From contig CM007991.1 in NCBI GenBank assembly GCA_002189035.1, forward strand, positions 2,914,001 to 2,978,000: a stretch of 64,000 bases of DNA, in the 5' to 3' direction. This stretch comes from Utricularia gibba (lineage: Eukaryota; Streptophyta; Magnoliopsida; Lamiales; Lentibulariaceae). Both the position numbers and the translations under genes were made by a program. Below, piece by piece: positions 28,201 to 43,200 of the stretch (positions within the stretch are counted from its first letter, which is position 1; the number at the start of each line of letters is the position of its first letter). The notes beneath the pieces are model-generated. The model ran no database searches and was not told where the DNA came from. It saw only the letters and a program-made list of their open reading frames with translations.

Positions 28201-31200
28201 CCACAAGACATTTAATGGACCGCAGTTGGCTGCAATCAAGTGGGCTGCAATGCATACAGCTGCAGGCACCTCTGGTGGTGCCACAAAGAAGCAGGAGCTA
28301 TGGCCTTTTACTTTAGTTCAGGGGCCTCCTGGGACTGGTAAAACCCATACTGTGTGGGGTATGCTCAATGTCATCCATCTTGTACAGTATCAACACTATT
28401 ATACAGCACTGCTGAAGAAGCTGGCTCCAGAAAGCTATAATCACTCCAGTGAGAGCAACTCTGACAATGTGGCCGTTGGTTCCATTGATGAAGTGCTTCA
28501 GAGAATGGATCAAAATCTACTTCGGACACTTCCCAAACTTTGTCCAAAGCCTAGAATGCTTGTCTGTGCTCCCTCGAATGCTGCAACTGATGAACTCCTT
28601 GCACGTGTCCTTGATCGCGGTTTATTGATGGTGAGATGATGATTTATCGTCCTGATGTTGCCAGAGTTGGTGTTGATTCTCAGACTCGTGCTGCGCAGGC
28701 AGTCTCTGTTGAACGCCGAACAGACCAACTTCTTATGAAGAGTCGTGATGAAATACATGGTTGGATGCGTGACTTGAGGATTCGAGAAGCTCAATTATCT
28801 CAGCAAATTCGTTATCTTCAGAGGGAACTCAGTGTTGCTGCTGCTGCAGTTCGTGCACAAGGATCTGTTGGTGCTGATTCAGATATTACCTTAACAAGAG
28901 ACCAAAACCTTCGAAACCTTGCTGCAGTAGTGGAGAGCAGGGATAAAGTGCTTGTTGAGATGTCCCGTCTAGCGATTTTAGAGGGAAGATTCCGGGCCGG
29001 GAGCAATTTTTATATGGAGGAAGCTCGTGCTAATCTGGAGGCAAGTTTTGCCAATGAAGCTGAAATCGTCTTTACCACAGTATCAAGCAGTGGACGCAAA
29101 TTGTTTTCTCGATTAAGTCATGGTTTCGACATGGTTGTGATTGATGAAGCTGCTCAAGCCAGTGAAGTAGCAGTACTACCACCCCTTTCTCTTGGTGCAG
29201 CTCGCTGTGTCCTTGTGGGTGATCCTCAGCAGCTTCCTGCCACAGTCATCAGCAAGGCCGCAGGAACTTTGCTTTATAGTAGAAGCTTGTTTGAGAGATT
29301 TCAGCAAGCAGGGAGCCCAACAATGTTGCTGTCTGTGCAGTATAGGATGCATCCTCAAATTAGAGATTTTCCCTCAAGACACTTCTACCAAGCACGCCTG
29401 ACAGACAGTGAAAGTGTTGCGAATCTCCCAGATGAACTATTCTACAAAGATCCTTTATTGAGGCCTTACTTATTTTTTGATGTAAGTTATGGCCGAGAAT
29501 CACATCGTGGGGGCTCTGTATCTTACCAAAATTCACAAGAGGCCCAGTTTTGTGTTCGCTTGTATGAGCATCTCCAGTCAAGTCTCAAATCAATGGGAGT
29601 AAGAAAGGTTTCTGTTGGTATAATCACTCCATACAAGTTGCAACTGAAGTGCCTCCAACGGGAATTCAAAGATATTTTATCTTCAGATGAAGGAAAAGAT
29701 ATTTACATAAATACTGTGGATGCTTTTCAAGGGCAAGAGCGTGATATCATTATAATGTCATGTGTTCGAGCGTCAAGCCATGGAGTTGGCTTTGTTGCAG
29801 ACATTCGTCGAATGAATGTTGCTCTCACACGGGCAAAAAGAGCACTTTGGGTGAGATTCTACTCTATCCATAGGAACATTGTTTCTATATGTGCAACTTG
29901 GATTTTTTTTGTTTTTTCCTGACTTGGCTAGTTATGTTTGATAGGTTATGGGAAATGCTAGTGCTTTGGTGCAGTCGGATGACTGGGCTGCTCTGATTGA
30001 TGATGCCAAAGCTCGAAATTGCTACTTGGACATGGATTCTTTGCCTAAAGACTTCATACCTGGTTCTTCTACTGACAACATGTTCTGTTCCAAGATCCCA
30101 AGCAATAAAGGTTTGCAATCTGTTTCAAGATACCAGTCAAATGATTCACATGTGGAACCCAGGTCTACTACACAGCCTGAAGAGGATGAAAAGTCGAGTA
30201 TAACTTCTCTTTCTAGGAATGGAAGTCATTGGAGCTTAAGGCAAGGTTCAGAAAATTTAGTGCATGGTATTGCACAGTCTAGTGATAGATCTCGAAATCC
30301 CTGGAAACATGGCTTTCAAAAGAAACAGAATGCTGGAGGGAAGCGAGATTTGTAGATATCATATGACTGGATCTGCTTAAACAAAGCTGCTTGGTTCTCA
30401 TGGTTGATGTGAGGTGGTGAGTTGCAATCTCAGAAGGGAGATTTCAGGGCACCTGATATTTGAAATAGGGAATGCTCTTAATCGAATCCCAGAATCTCCC
30501 GCCAATATGATCCACTGCCCTGGATTAGAACCTTCAGGTTGAGGGAGATGGAAGACATGAATGTGCCAAAGAGCCTCCTCTTCAAGAAAATGCAATAGCC
30601 TTTTTCATCATGGCAATCGGATTTCTTCCCGATGAATTGTAACCAAGGGCTGTTTTCTCATACGCCGGTCTATCCAGATAACCTGTGATTTGAAAGTTAA
30701 CAGCTAAACATCTCCCATCAAGCTGTTTAAATTGGATGATATATAAGCTGATATATCAACCTGGTCTATCCAGTTGGTGAATGGGGTTATTTGCAGAGGT
30801 CTTCTGCCTCCTGTAGATATATAAGCTGCATGATTGCAGACTGTCAGCTTTAGGATGCCACGTGAAATAAGTAGGTAAGATTTCATGGAAATTGGAAGTC
30901 CACCTGATGCTGTTTCTGTCTTCATTCATGGAAATTGGAGATATCTGTGTAGTGTAATTCATTCATGTGAAGTTAATGCAAAAGGTCTCTCAACTGCTGT
31001 TTGATACTGATGCTTTTGTTTGTGTGGAGGGTATCCTAGCAGCAAGATCATGATGGCTTATTTTCACAATAGTACTGTATAATATTAGGGAAAGTCATGC
31101 CTTTTTTGAACATGAATGCTGATTCATGTAATTACTTTTGTCACTTCATTTTTCAATGTTGTATCAACTTCTCATGGATAGATAATCTTCGCTGGATGCT

Positions 31201-34200
31201 TACTATGTGTTTGGAAAAACCCTTCCTGGAATTCAGAAAGTTAACCGGAGATCATGTGACCAGGTTTTTCAGACAGCAGACAGTATAGGATGAGAGTCAG
31301 GGTGAAACCAGAACGAACTCCTGAAAGTTTGGACAGATTCCGAGGTTTCAGATCCTCCAAACACCTGTCTTGAATCGATCAGATTCAACATCAGAAAATT
31401 GGGGATGGGACAATGACTAGTTCCAGTTCAATATATATCTATTAGAGGAGCAGAGCTCTTCGTTCACTAGGGAGAAGGAAGTGATGAACTTCTCTATAGC
31501 AACATTGATTCTAGCCATCTGGGCTGGCTCAGAGACGATCATCGCCGCCAGAGAAGGGCCTAGGTACTCTTCTCAGGCACTAACAACTGCCCCCACCCCG
31601 AGCTCTGATTGCTTCAATCTGATAAATGGTATGATGGACTGTATTTCGTTCTTGAGCGGAGAGGATCCTGCTCCGGGTGAACCTTGCTGTTTTGGGCTTA
31701 AAACGGCGATGGAAGTCAATGCATATTGCATTTGTTATGGCCTGGAAATGGGTTCTGAATTGGGTTTCGAAATCGACATGGCAAGGGCTGAAGCCATGCC
31801 TGATGACTGCAGCATCACTGCTGCTCCGATCAGTTTCTGCAACAGTATGTTCCCGATCACTTGAGAATGATTTACGTTTCCTTTGCTTTATCGCAAGGTT
31901 GATCTGAAATGTTCACTTTTTTTTTCAGTATCCTCCACAGTGCCGGCAGCCTCTCCGGGTATGTTTTCAGATGACTGGCGCATTCGCTGCTGATAAACTA
32001 AATGACAAAAGCTGACGAATGTTTTGTGTCCGCAGCGACTACACCCCCATCGGCAAAATCTCCCTCTCCGGCGCCGCATTTTCACCCCCCAGCTGCTGTC
32101 CCTACACCCTCGACCTCTCCAGCACCGGGATCCATTTCTCCGTCACCAGAAACTGCTACTCCGTCGCCAGAAACTGCTATTCCGGCTCCATCACACACTC
32201 CAATTCGGCCACCAGCAGCTGACACCCCTGCACAGGAAGGAGGACCACCATCAGCCCCTCGAGCGACACTGGGATTCCTCCACCGGCTTCCGATCAACCT
32301 CGGCGGCACCCCAAATTCGCCATCTTTTCAATCACATTTGTCCTCGGTGTTCACCAACTTCTCCAAACCCTGTGATCCCTGCAACTGGTTACTACTTTCT
32401 TTGCACGTTGCTTGCCCTTTTTCAGGCTAAGCAGATTACTTCCCCACGAGAGTTTCTTTGTTCAGTAAAGTAGCAGAGTTGAGCACCCCACATTTGTCTC
32501 CAAAAACACATTGCAGCGGCGGCGACGTGCTCCTGTACACAACAGAAGGCGAAACTTAGTTTCTACTTGATGCCCTCAGGCCACTGGCCACGGAATCCTT
32601 CCGTCGGCCGTCGTCGTTTTTAGACGCTGCAGAATCGGAGTAATTAAACAGTAATTTATTAGATTAAATAATTACAATTTTGATTATTGAAGTTAAACAA
32701 AACCTTCTTCTTTCTGATTTCTCCGGAATGAGTTTTGGAAGTGTTGCAGAGAAGTGGCTTCGCCGGTTGCAAGTCCTCCTGTCTGTTTCATGCCGATGTT
32801 CTTGCTTTCTCATGTACCTTCGCACGTATTTTTTCAAACTCGAGTAACCAAATGCGACGTTGGCCCTAAGGAGTCCCGGAAATGGAGTGGCGGCTGCGAC
32901 CAGTGGAAACGCTGCTTCCCCGAATCGAAGAGCCTTCCGTTGTTGGTTCATTCGGGGTCACTCGCGCGTGGGAGTTTTGGGGTTTCTGAGTTTTTGAATG
33001 GCGCCGGCTGTGCGGTTCTTTCTGAAGATTATGCTTGCGAAGTAGGCAGGTGCCTTCAATCTTGTTCTAATGTTGAGGAGGTCCAGAAAGTGCATTTTTT
33101 GGTTGATAAGAAAATGGGAAATCTTCCTGGTTTTGTCGGTAATAACTTGATAAGCATGTACGCGAAGTTCGGAGAAATGGCGTCTGCGCATAAGGTGTTC
33201 GATAAAATGTCGGAAAGAGACGTTGTATCCTGGACAGCTTTGATGAATGGCTACATGAAACATGGATTTTTTGGTGATGCTTTGAGTTTGTTCGCGGAAT
33301 TCGTCAGGCTTGGAGTGCGGTGGACTGGACAGACTTTTGTCTGCGTGCTCAATTTGTGTGGTAAGACATCTGACTATGAGCTTGGAAGGCAGTTACATGC
33401 CTGTGCAGTAAAGAATAAAATGAACAACTTTGTTTTGGATTCAACTATTTTGCATTTTTATGCACAATGTGGGGATTTGGATAGTGCTGTAGATGTCTTT
33501 GAACGGATGGAAAGACGGGATGTGGTGGCCTGGACCACAATGATCACCGGATATTCCCGACATGATCAGGGTCAGGAGGCCTTTGCTATGTTCTCGAAGA
33601 TGCTGTGTGATGGATTTGAGCCAAACGAATACACTGTATGCAGCTTGCTTGATGCCTGTGGGTGTGAGAAGGAACTCACTTTCGGTAAGCAGTTGCATGC
33701 TGTTGTCTTGAAGAATGCATATTGCAACGATGTTTATGTGGGAACTTCCTTGCTGGACATGTACGCAAAATGCGGCAAGATGGAGGAGTCGAGGGCTGTT
33801 TTTGATGAGATGAAGACGAAAAACAAAGTCACTTGGAACTCTATTCTATCAGGTTATGCTCGTAATGGAATGGGGGAGGAGGCCCTGAGATTCTTCCACG
33901 TTATGAAAAGATTGAAGCACTCTGCTAATGAGCTAACCATGGTTAGTATTCTCAGAGCTTGTGGTTCTATCAAGGGATTGTGTTCTGGTAAAGAAGTTCA
34001 CGCTCACATTTTCAGAAACTTCTCCCCGGTCCAGATCTTAATGGGGACTGAACTTGTCTGGTTTTACTGCCAATGCGAAGACTACATTTCTGCATCAAAG
34101 GTTCTGCGTTCTTTGCCTGAAAAGGATGTGGTTTCATGGACTGCGATGATTTCTGGATGCACTCACAAAGATAACGAGTCTGAGGCTCTCAAGTACATGA

Positions 34201-37200
34201 ACGAGATGCTCCATGAAGGCATTGAACCGAACCCCTTCACTTACTCTTCAGTACTCAAGGCGTGCGCGAAGCTGGAAGACATAAAACAGGGGAAGCTGAT
34301 CCATTCCTCAGTCAACAAAACAGCTGCCTTGCAAAATGTGTTTGTGGGCAGTGCTTTGATCCATATGTACTCTCAGTGCGGATATCTTCAGGAGGCAGCT
34401 CGGGTCTTCGATGATATGCCAGAGAAGAATGCAGTGTCGTGGAAAGCCATGATCATGGCGTATGCAAAAAATGGATGGTATTCTGAGGCTATGAAGCTTG
34501 TGTACAGAATGCAGGCTGAAGGGATTGAGATCGATGAACGTGTACAGTCCGCTGTGCTCACCTCTTGTTCACAAACTATGTTCTCAAAAATAGCAAATTA
34601 GCCACCAAACGATGATGAAATTTCATCGTAGAGTTTTATACATTTAAACTGAGTCGTATCACAGACTTGCCTCCGGAGTGGAGGCAGAGCCGAGAGAGAT
34701 GCACCAACCCAATTCTCAACTGAGCCTCCGGCTTGCCGAGGTTGAAGGCGAGCAACAGATGCTTGAAATGATCCTGAAAACTCTACGAGAAACAAGATTG
34801 TGACATTAAAGAGGGCATCAACAGCAGATATAGAGCCTCATGTCACTGTGATCAAAGAAGAAGTTTTGCGGGTATATTTTGCTACATTTACTTGTCTTGC
34901 CTTCGTGAATTTTAGGTTCACGAGGAAAGTTGTTTCCATTCTCGGTGAACAAATTCCACTGTACACAAGATACAAAACCAAGGTTTTCAAACAAGACATA
35001 CAAAAGGAGTGAAGTCTCAGCATCAGAATTCAACTGTTCCATGTAAGATTCCTCATTGAGGTATGAACTCAGAAACATTCATCTTTTTCAGTTATATGTA
35101 CTTCCACTATGCATGTAAAAATCCCTCCATCAACCACATGAGCCAAACAAACAATAGGGCAATGACCGGAGCAACCAAGGCTTGATGCTGTAAATACAAA
35201 TGCCATCTACAGATGTGCACTGTGTAAGTAAAAAAAAAATGATGTGATGAGACTGTAGGTAGATGGATATTCACAGGATAGTGCACATGCATCCTCCCTT
35301 CTTCTGAGATTCATCCTTCAACTCATCTAAAGGAGCAAAAACTTCATAATTAAACTTGGTTCCAGAAGCTAAAAAAAAAGCATCAACCAGCAGACACATG
35401 CCGTTCTTTTCTGGAACAGGGGGTCGGACGACAGCATGCATTGTGATGACACCACCAGGAAGTTCACTCAGAGGAAGGCGAGATTCAGCAAGTGTTTTGT
35501 TATTCTCGAGTATCCTTCCCGCATTGATGAGTTTAATGTCATTTATGGATTTGGGTGCACTCTCCAGACCTGCAATAGCAAGTTCAAAGGATCATCACAC
35601 AGCCCCTCAAAACTCAGTAAACAGAAGGAACTCGATGCCTATATTTACATCATCCCTGTCAAGAGCTTCATGGCAAATGAGCCAATCGATGTTGAAGCTG
35701 GGACAAGTCACCCACATATCATACTTACATTAATCAGGTCTCATCATATCTCTATGACATATTAAGAACAGCATAGTTAAATGGAAGGATCATCTCAACA
35801 AGGTATTCAACATTTCTCACAACCATGGATATCAAAACTTGCTTTTGCATCTGGAAAGTATAGCGGAAATCATATCTTGTATTTTGTAAAAGATTGGCAA
35901 AAGTTTGCCTTCCTAACTCCACATGTGCTACAATCAGTAGAAAACTGTCAGAACAAAAGTTCAAGATATCTATCAGAAACAAAAAACTAAAGGCAAGTAT
36001 TACCTTGACAAGAAACAAATATAAACATACACAAAAACTGTAACCACATGAAGCATAAAATCCAGAAACTTACAAGTTAAAAGAACTGCAACAAGAACAA
36101 ACACTTGATAACGACCTCACACAAGTATTCACAACCTTTAGGCCATTGTGCAATAATCCTTTCCTTGAGAGATGTCACAGTTGCAGTAGAATTGTACTTG
36201 CTAGGTCCAATATCGCTACCATCAGCAAGCCTGAATTTGATTTCAATCAATTCATGCGCAGCCATAGAATAAACAGGACGCCGGATCCTTAAACCACAAT
36301 AACATCAGGGACAACGCCAGGAGAAAAAGAAAAAAAAAACCCCAAAGATGCCAATTTTAAGATTAAAGCAGATGACCCCGGTCTTGTTCACAAAGATTCC
36401 AGATCAGAACAAAGACCCAGTTTGAATATAGCCCAGAAACTCCGAACACAAACATGGAACCTTAGTTTCTTAGAATAAAGAAAACATTTCCTTTTTGTGC
36501 GACAAGCTCGTGACCCAGAAGGTTCGAACAAGAGACTACACACAACACGGTAAGAATAAGGTGGTGGGTGATGAAAAAATTCAGAAGAACGTCCTTGTGG
36601 ACGGTTTGACGATAACCGAAACCAGGGATGCGAGAAGATTAACCCGCCAAAATTATGATTCTTTTACGAGAACATCCACTTGGGCAAGATTGGACGATCC
36701 AGATCCCGACTGATTTTACTCCCGACAAATGCTTTTACAGATCCCGACAAATTCCGGTGCAGGCCGCAGCTACACATATTTGAGTCTTTGACTCCGATAT
36801 CCTCCGCTTCCGATCTCCTACTCCACTGCCACAATTACAAGGAATATAAAAAATACACACATAAATCAAACCAATATTTTTTAAATTAAGAATAATAAAT
36901 GGTTTTTGTGTAAGTGATGCTCGTTGCTTGTACATGACAGCAGCTAAGCTGGAAACCGTCTGTACAATCTCGAAACTCTATTGCTGTGAAAGAGATGAAG
37001 CATCTGGAGCTGAAGAAACCATGGTCTCAGAGTTGCAGAGCCAGCTCTGGCTGCCGGGGAGACCCAACTGGGTTTGTATCGGACGGTGAAACCCCGAATC
37101 CATCTTGAAGGTGAGGATTTCGATACCAGGTTTCTGCAGTGTGGGTAGGTAATGATGCGCCATTGGTCATTGAATATGATCCATTTCTCTGCTGCCAAGT

Positions 37201-40200
37201 AGGGAATGGCGTTTTCCGGGGAGACGGTTCACCTTTCCCAGCTACCTGGATGAGATAATTGGGCTCCTGTGGAGGCTGACGAGCACCGCCGGCGAAGCCG
37301 GAGTCCGAAGCAGCGGACCCCATGAGTCTGTTTGGGCGTCCATCACCATCACTGTTGCATGAAGATTTCTGCCATTCGGCAGAAAAAGAGGAAGGCTGTG
37401 CAGTCAGCTTGAGCCAGCCAGGGCTCCACGGTGCTCCAGACGGTGAGATGGATTCTATTCTTCTCGACGCCATCTTCCAAGCTGGGGACCCAAGATTTGC
37501 TGCGAATCTCGCAAGGCTACTGCTATAAGCCAGGGAAAGTTCATGAAGACCAACCTGGTGATTTAACAATGGAAGCGAAAGTTCATGAATGCCCGATTGA
37601 TTCAAGCTGTAACATGTATACCACTGCATACCGAAGCCAATAGCTGTGGCGACCTGTTTGAAGGAGACTGTGGCCGGAATGTATCTCGCCTGGTTTCGTC
37701 TACTGTGAACTGTTTTTTACCATGTCTCATATCAGCCCTCAAAATCGATGCTGCAGATGAGAAGATTACAGGGGTGCTCAAACTCTGCCATGAACGACAT
37801 TGGTAAACTGGATCCTGGTCCGTACCTGGGAATTCATTGTTCCACTCAGAGTAGTCGGAGTAGCTTTCTCCATTCCTGAGGCGATACGAGGAAACAAACT
37901 GATCATTGAACCTAAACCTGCTTAAAGCAGGCGCCTTTCTTAGATTATAACCGCATGATCCAATCGTTTTCTCCTCGACTTTCACATCCGGTGGAACCCC
38001 AGGATCCGCAGGGAATGATCCGGCCGTAGAGCTGATCAAATTGCTCTTGTTTGGGGGCCTGCCTCTCCTGCGCACCACCTTAACGTGTGGCTCATCACCA
38101 TCACCACCACCACCACCACCACCTTCACGTCTCAGATCATCGAACTCCCTCTTTGCAAGTTCTCGAATAGCCCGAGCCTAATGCACTCATTTAAGAGAAT
38201 GCAGGATACTGAATCTTATACAATTAGAACACAAAACCAGCAAGCACCTGACGATAGAAGACCGTCTCTGGATCATTGTACTGCATAGCGTTTGAACAAA
38301 TCAAAAAGACATCACCCTGGGTTCACAAAGAAACCAACTTTAGTTTCCATGTACATGCGTTACAAGTGAATGCCCATGCCAGAAGCCTGTGCTTGTGTAA
38401 CAAACATGCGCAAACAAAAATCATTTAAGGACTTTGAGCACAGATCAGTTCGAAAAAGAGCTACAGCCAACCTCCAATTGCTCCAGGTTCTTGTAAGCAC
38501 CACTGTCCAGCTTCTTCCTCACAGTCCCAAAGTCCATTGGTTGTTGAACTACCTCAAAATAGTCAGGCAGCTACAAAGAACGGAACGTTTTGTCATCCCT
38601 GATGAACACATACCATTTCAGCAACCAATTCAGGAGGTTGCAGCTGACCTCATCGATATCCACAGGCTCGGAAAATGCATTATGAGTATCCTTCCTGGAT
38701 TGCATTTATAGAAAAAAAAAACTGCATCAATTGGCGAAACCCACAAAAAGAAGGCTACAGCTAAAGAGTACACTGAAGCTTTTACTTTTGAAGTTTGTCA
38801 AGGATGAAAACCAACAACTTTTTGTCAGGCAAAAGTGCAGTGGGACCGGTCTCCAATGGCGACCCTGTCCAAGGAAATTAAATGGATCATCGAATGAAGT
38901 ACGGTGAAAATGAATCGGTTTTCTCCATTAAAGTCAAGGAATGAAAGAAGAAACACAAGCTGATTTGAACCATCTTTGGAAGCATCAGTCCCTTTCGCAC
39001 CATCGTTCGCCTGCAGTTATCAATGAAGCAATTATTGCTGTGGCAAACTGAAGGGATGTACAAACGTAGCCACTTGCAAGTTGCAACCAGGAAATATCAC
39101 CTACGAGCTAGTAAAATCTGAATCTTTACTAAGACACAAAAACACTTCACGGCTAAAAAATCCAAATCTACGCTTCAGAATCAATAACACATGAACACAT
39201 CCTAGCAACGGTAAGATTCCGACGGACGAAGAAACATATAAAGGAAGAAAAAGCATGGCTACACAAACGACCACCTGTCTGGATAAGCATTCTAGAGGAA
39301 AAGGGAAGGAATATGCACAAAAATTAAGGAAGAAAAAATGGCGTCTTGATTACGAAAGTCAACTGAAACAAAAAATGGTCCGAATTTTTTCTCAGAGTTG
39401 ACTGAAGTCAAAAAACACAGCACCCCACCAGAGATCTACAGCGTCGGAGATCAGCCAAAGGACATATTATATATATATTCAAAGCGGGCAGAAATAAATT
39501 CTGAAACTGGAGTTTCAGCAACCAAAAATATCTGGGTTCGCTGAGTGGGTATCAAGATCAAATTCCAACCAGAATATTTGCAAAAGGAGAGCGCACCACA
39601 TTTGTTCATAATTTAACACGATAGATCTCTCCACTGACCCCACCTCGAAAACATCTTCGCCAGATCCGCTATCCAACACACTGATGTTGCTCTTTTTTCC
39701 CTGCGCCGGTGGATTCCCACACTCCGCATTGGGATCCCCATTCCGTGAATGCGACCTTTTCTGCTTCTGCTTACGTTTATGATTAAACTCTCCACCCGAA
39801 GATTCAGGCAACCCAGCAACGAGCTTGACCTTCCTCCCCTTGCCTTCATCGTCGTCGTCGTCGTCATCAAATCCCGGCTTAGGTAGCGAAGCAATACTCT
39901 TCCTACGTTTCCGAGGGGCCGATCGGCGGGAGGTGGAGGGTGAGAAGTTGATGCCGAGGGAAGTTTGAGGCGCGTGAAGCGACAAAGTGGTGTTGAGGGA
40001 GTGCGTCTTCTTCCTCCGCCTCATCTCCGATAGTTGCCCCTTGGCTTTGGGCCTCTTTTTTTTTTTTTATTGTAGAAATAAATCAAAATGGTGTGCTTAA
40101 TTTTGTTAATAATAAATTAAAATATTAAATTGTGGGCCATGTTACCCTCCTCCATATTTGTATTCCCTTACACACAAATACGAATATTCGATCCAAAATC

Positions 40201-43200
40201 AAAAATTCGGATGAATTTTGAGAAACAATATATGAAACACAAAATTTCTAAAATTTCGATGAAATTTTATCGAAATTTAAAACATTGGTCTAAATTAAGC
40301 ATCCAAATTTACATTTTTCCACACATTCATGGTTTTTTGAAAAGTAAAAGATGATGAACAAGCATTTCAACCACATTTCAAGGATATGAGATCGAATATA
40401 AGTCGTACTAGGATGAGTGACTCATGAAAAATATCGTTTTTTGAAAAGATATTTAACCTAAGCAATCAATCAAGAAGTAGAACTAAAGCAAAGCTTATTA
40501 TTCCTAAATTTATCAACATGCTACTTTGCTTTTTTGGCAAGTTACATATCTTTTTGGATGGCACGCAAAGTGTTTTATCAAATATGCATCATTTTTAATA
40601 TATTATTTTTTAGTGTAATGCGAAATAGTAAGTACTTGGGCCCAAATTGATCACATTTGTAAGATAATGTGGAAGCCTTATCGGGATTGGGCCCATGCCA
40701 GGCCCAAAATGACGTGTATATGGGGTTGAGGAAGCAGCGTCGACGCGGCGGAAAGAGATTCGTTATCCCGCCTCTTTATTTTCTCGTTTTCCGGATTCCG
40801 GCCCTCCGACTGGTGAATTTCTCTATCGGCGAACCCTAGAGTCGAGGTGACTTTTTAATTGCCATTTTTGTTCGCAATAGTGCTTGTTTTGGCTGCTATC
40901 TCTGTCTTTTGACTTATCTCCCCTTTTGGATTTTAGATGAAGGGGGGAAAATCGAAGGCTGAATCGAAGAAGGCGGAAAGCAGGTTAGAGGTGGATTGTG
41001 TGTGTTGTTTTTAGTGCTTTTCCCCGCCTAAAAGAAAACGAAGTGCTAGTTGCCTGTTTCGAATCCGTACATTCGTGTTTCCGCCTGTACGGGTTTGCGG
41101 CTTGAATTATTCATACACATTAGATACGTCTCAATCTTAGTTGCATCCATGCGTTGTTTAGTGTCTTGTTTGGTGAATTTTAGAGAAGTTGTTGATTTTG
41201 CATGGTTAAATCAAAGTCAACGCCCGGTGCCTTTCACCCCCTTTTTGATTTATGCGGTTTTCGGCTTTGTTGCAGCTTCTTTAGACGTTTTAAATTACCC
41301 ACTTTTGCCTCTCTTGAATATGCTTGATGAAGACGTTGTTCGTCTTGGCTGTCGTTTTTGTTAAGATACAACATACAGTGTTGAAATGTTGCACTTCATT
41401 GGTTTGCGTTCTAAATGTTTTAGGTTAGCTGTAAAAAAGAAAACCAAGAAGGAGAAGAGGTCAGAAAAAGATCCCAACAAGCCAAAAAGACCACCAAGTG
41501 CCTTTTTTGTTTTCATGTAAGTCATTCCTGTACTATCTCCTTTAAATTCGCGCTGTTATTACACTGTTGAACCTTCCGTGTTTTGTGGTCGAAGGAACTT
41601 GATGTGTTTTGTATGCTTCTTTCAGGGAAGACTTCAGGAAGCAGTACAAAGAAAAGCATCCCAATAACAAATCTGTTGCTGCTGTGAGTTTCCTTTTGTT
41701 TCATACTGCATTTTAATGATAACTGAGTGATGGTGAGCTCCAATACGAAAGGATAATTCCTTACAGACACGCTCAAAGGGAAATTTCCTTTTTCATATAA
41801 ACATAAAATTTAATCAATGTTAGGCTTTACCCGCCCTCATTAGGGTTTACCTAAACTCTGGAGAAAAATCATGGCAAACAGCTTTGGTGACTTAACCACA
41901 TCTGAAGTCAGACTGAGATTATGGTTTCTGAATATAGGTTGGTAAAGCTGGTGGTGAGAAATGGAAATCATTGAGTGATGAGGTGATCATACGGCACTTT
42001 TATGTATCGCATCTGATCAGGATACTTTATATATGTCTCTTCTTGCCAAAAATGTATGTTTCTTTTTTTGTTCCCTCTGCATCTGACTTGAACGACAGGA
42101 AAAAGCCCCTTTCGTTGAAATGGCTGAAAAGAGAAAGGAGGAATATGAGCGCAAGATGACCGCATACAACAAAAAATTGGTGAGCGCTTTCAGACATGCA
42201 AGAGAATAACGTTATCAGTAAGGAAAGTAAAACCATGTGCTTTGTTGCCTTCACCCAAACAACAGGCTGGAGAGGGTGACGATGAGTCTGACAAGTCAAA
42301 GTCGGAGGTGAATGACGAAGATGAAGAAGGAGACGCAGAGGTAAGAATCTGCTTCTTAGCTTGGAATCAGCACATACGAGTACGCCCATCTTCTTCATTT
42401 CCCTGCAGGAGGAAGGTGAAGATGATGACTGATCCTTTGGGAGCATGAGAAACAGCTGCGCATGTCTTCATGTTTTGTGTACTTTCCAGACACTAACCCC
42501 CTGCCGTGATCCAGGGCCTTGTTTATCTGGTCGCATGGCAACAGATGCTTGACTTTAATTTTAGTTTTACTAGTTTAAGGTACCTGTGTATCCCCCAATT
42601 CCTGATTTCTATCAATCGTCTCCCGTCCGATTTTCACAAGTTATTTGCAATTTTTACGTTAATTGTAGTTTTTTAAATATTGGATATGATGTTATAAATT
42701 ATATGTAACAAAAGGGGGTGATTCAGTTGGGTTGGGCCCTGAGGCCTCTTGCATGGAACAGTTCAGGCCCAATTAGTAAGGCTATCCACGTGGCTTGTGA
42801 TGATTGGGCACTCTACTGATTCGTCGGGTTTTGCTCAGTCTGTGGTTCCATAGGTGAAAGAACATCTGAAGTTCCCCGCGCTCTGCTTGTAAACTGAGGC
42901 GATGTGTTCCACCAATGGGAGAAACGTAGGCTAGGAAGGATGTTCTCGGTAGTCGTCGTGGTTTTCGGAGTCTTGGCGTGTGGCGTTGACGATAAGTGCG
43001 CAGCCTGCAATGCGATTGCTGTTTGTAATTGCTTCATTTTCATCTCTTGATGCTCTTTTTTGCTTACAAGTTTTCAGCACCGTGGCTGAGCATATTTGGC
43101 GCAAGTTCTGGCGTTTTTTCCAGGAGGAGCTGCAACTTGGACTCTCTTAGAGATGAAGATTTGTTGTTTTAGAGCACCGCGTATAAGGGAGGTCCAATTT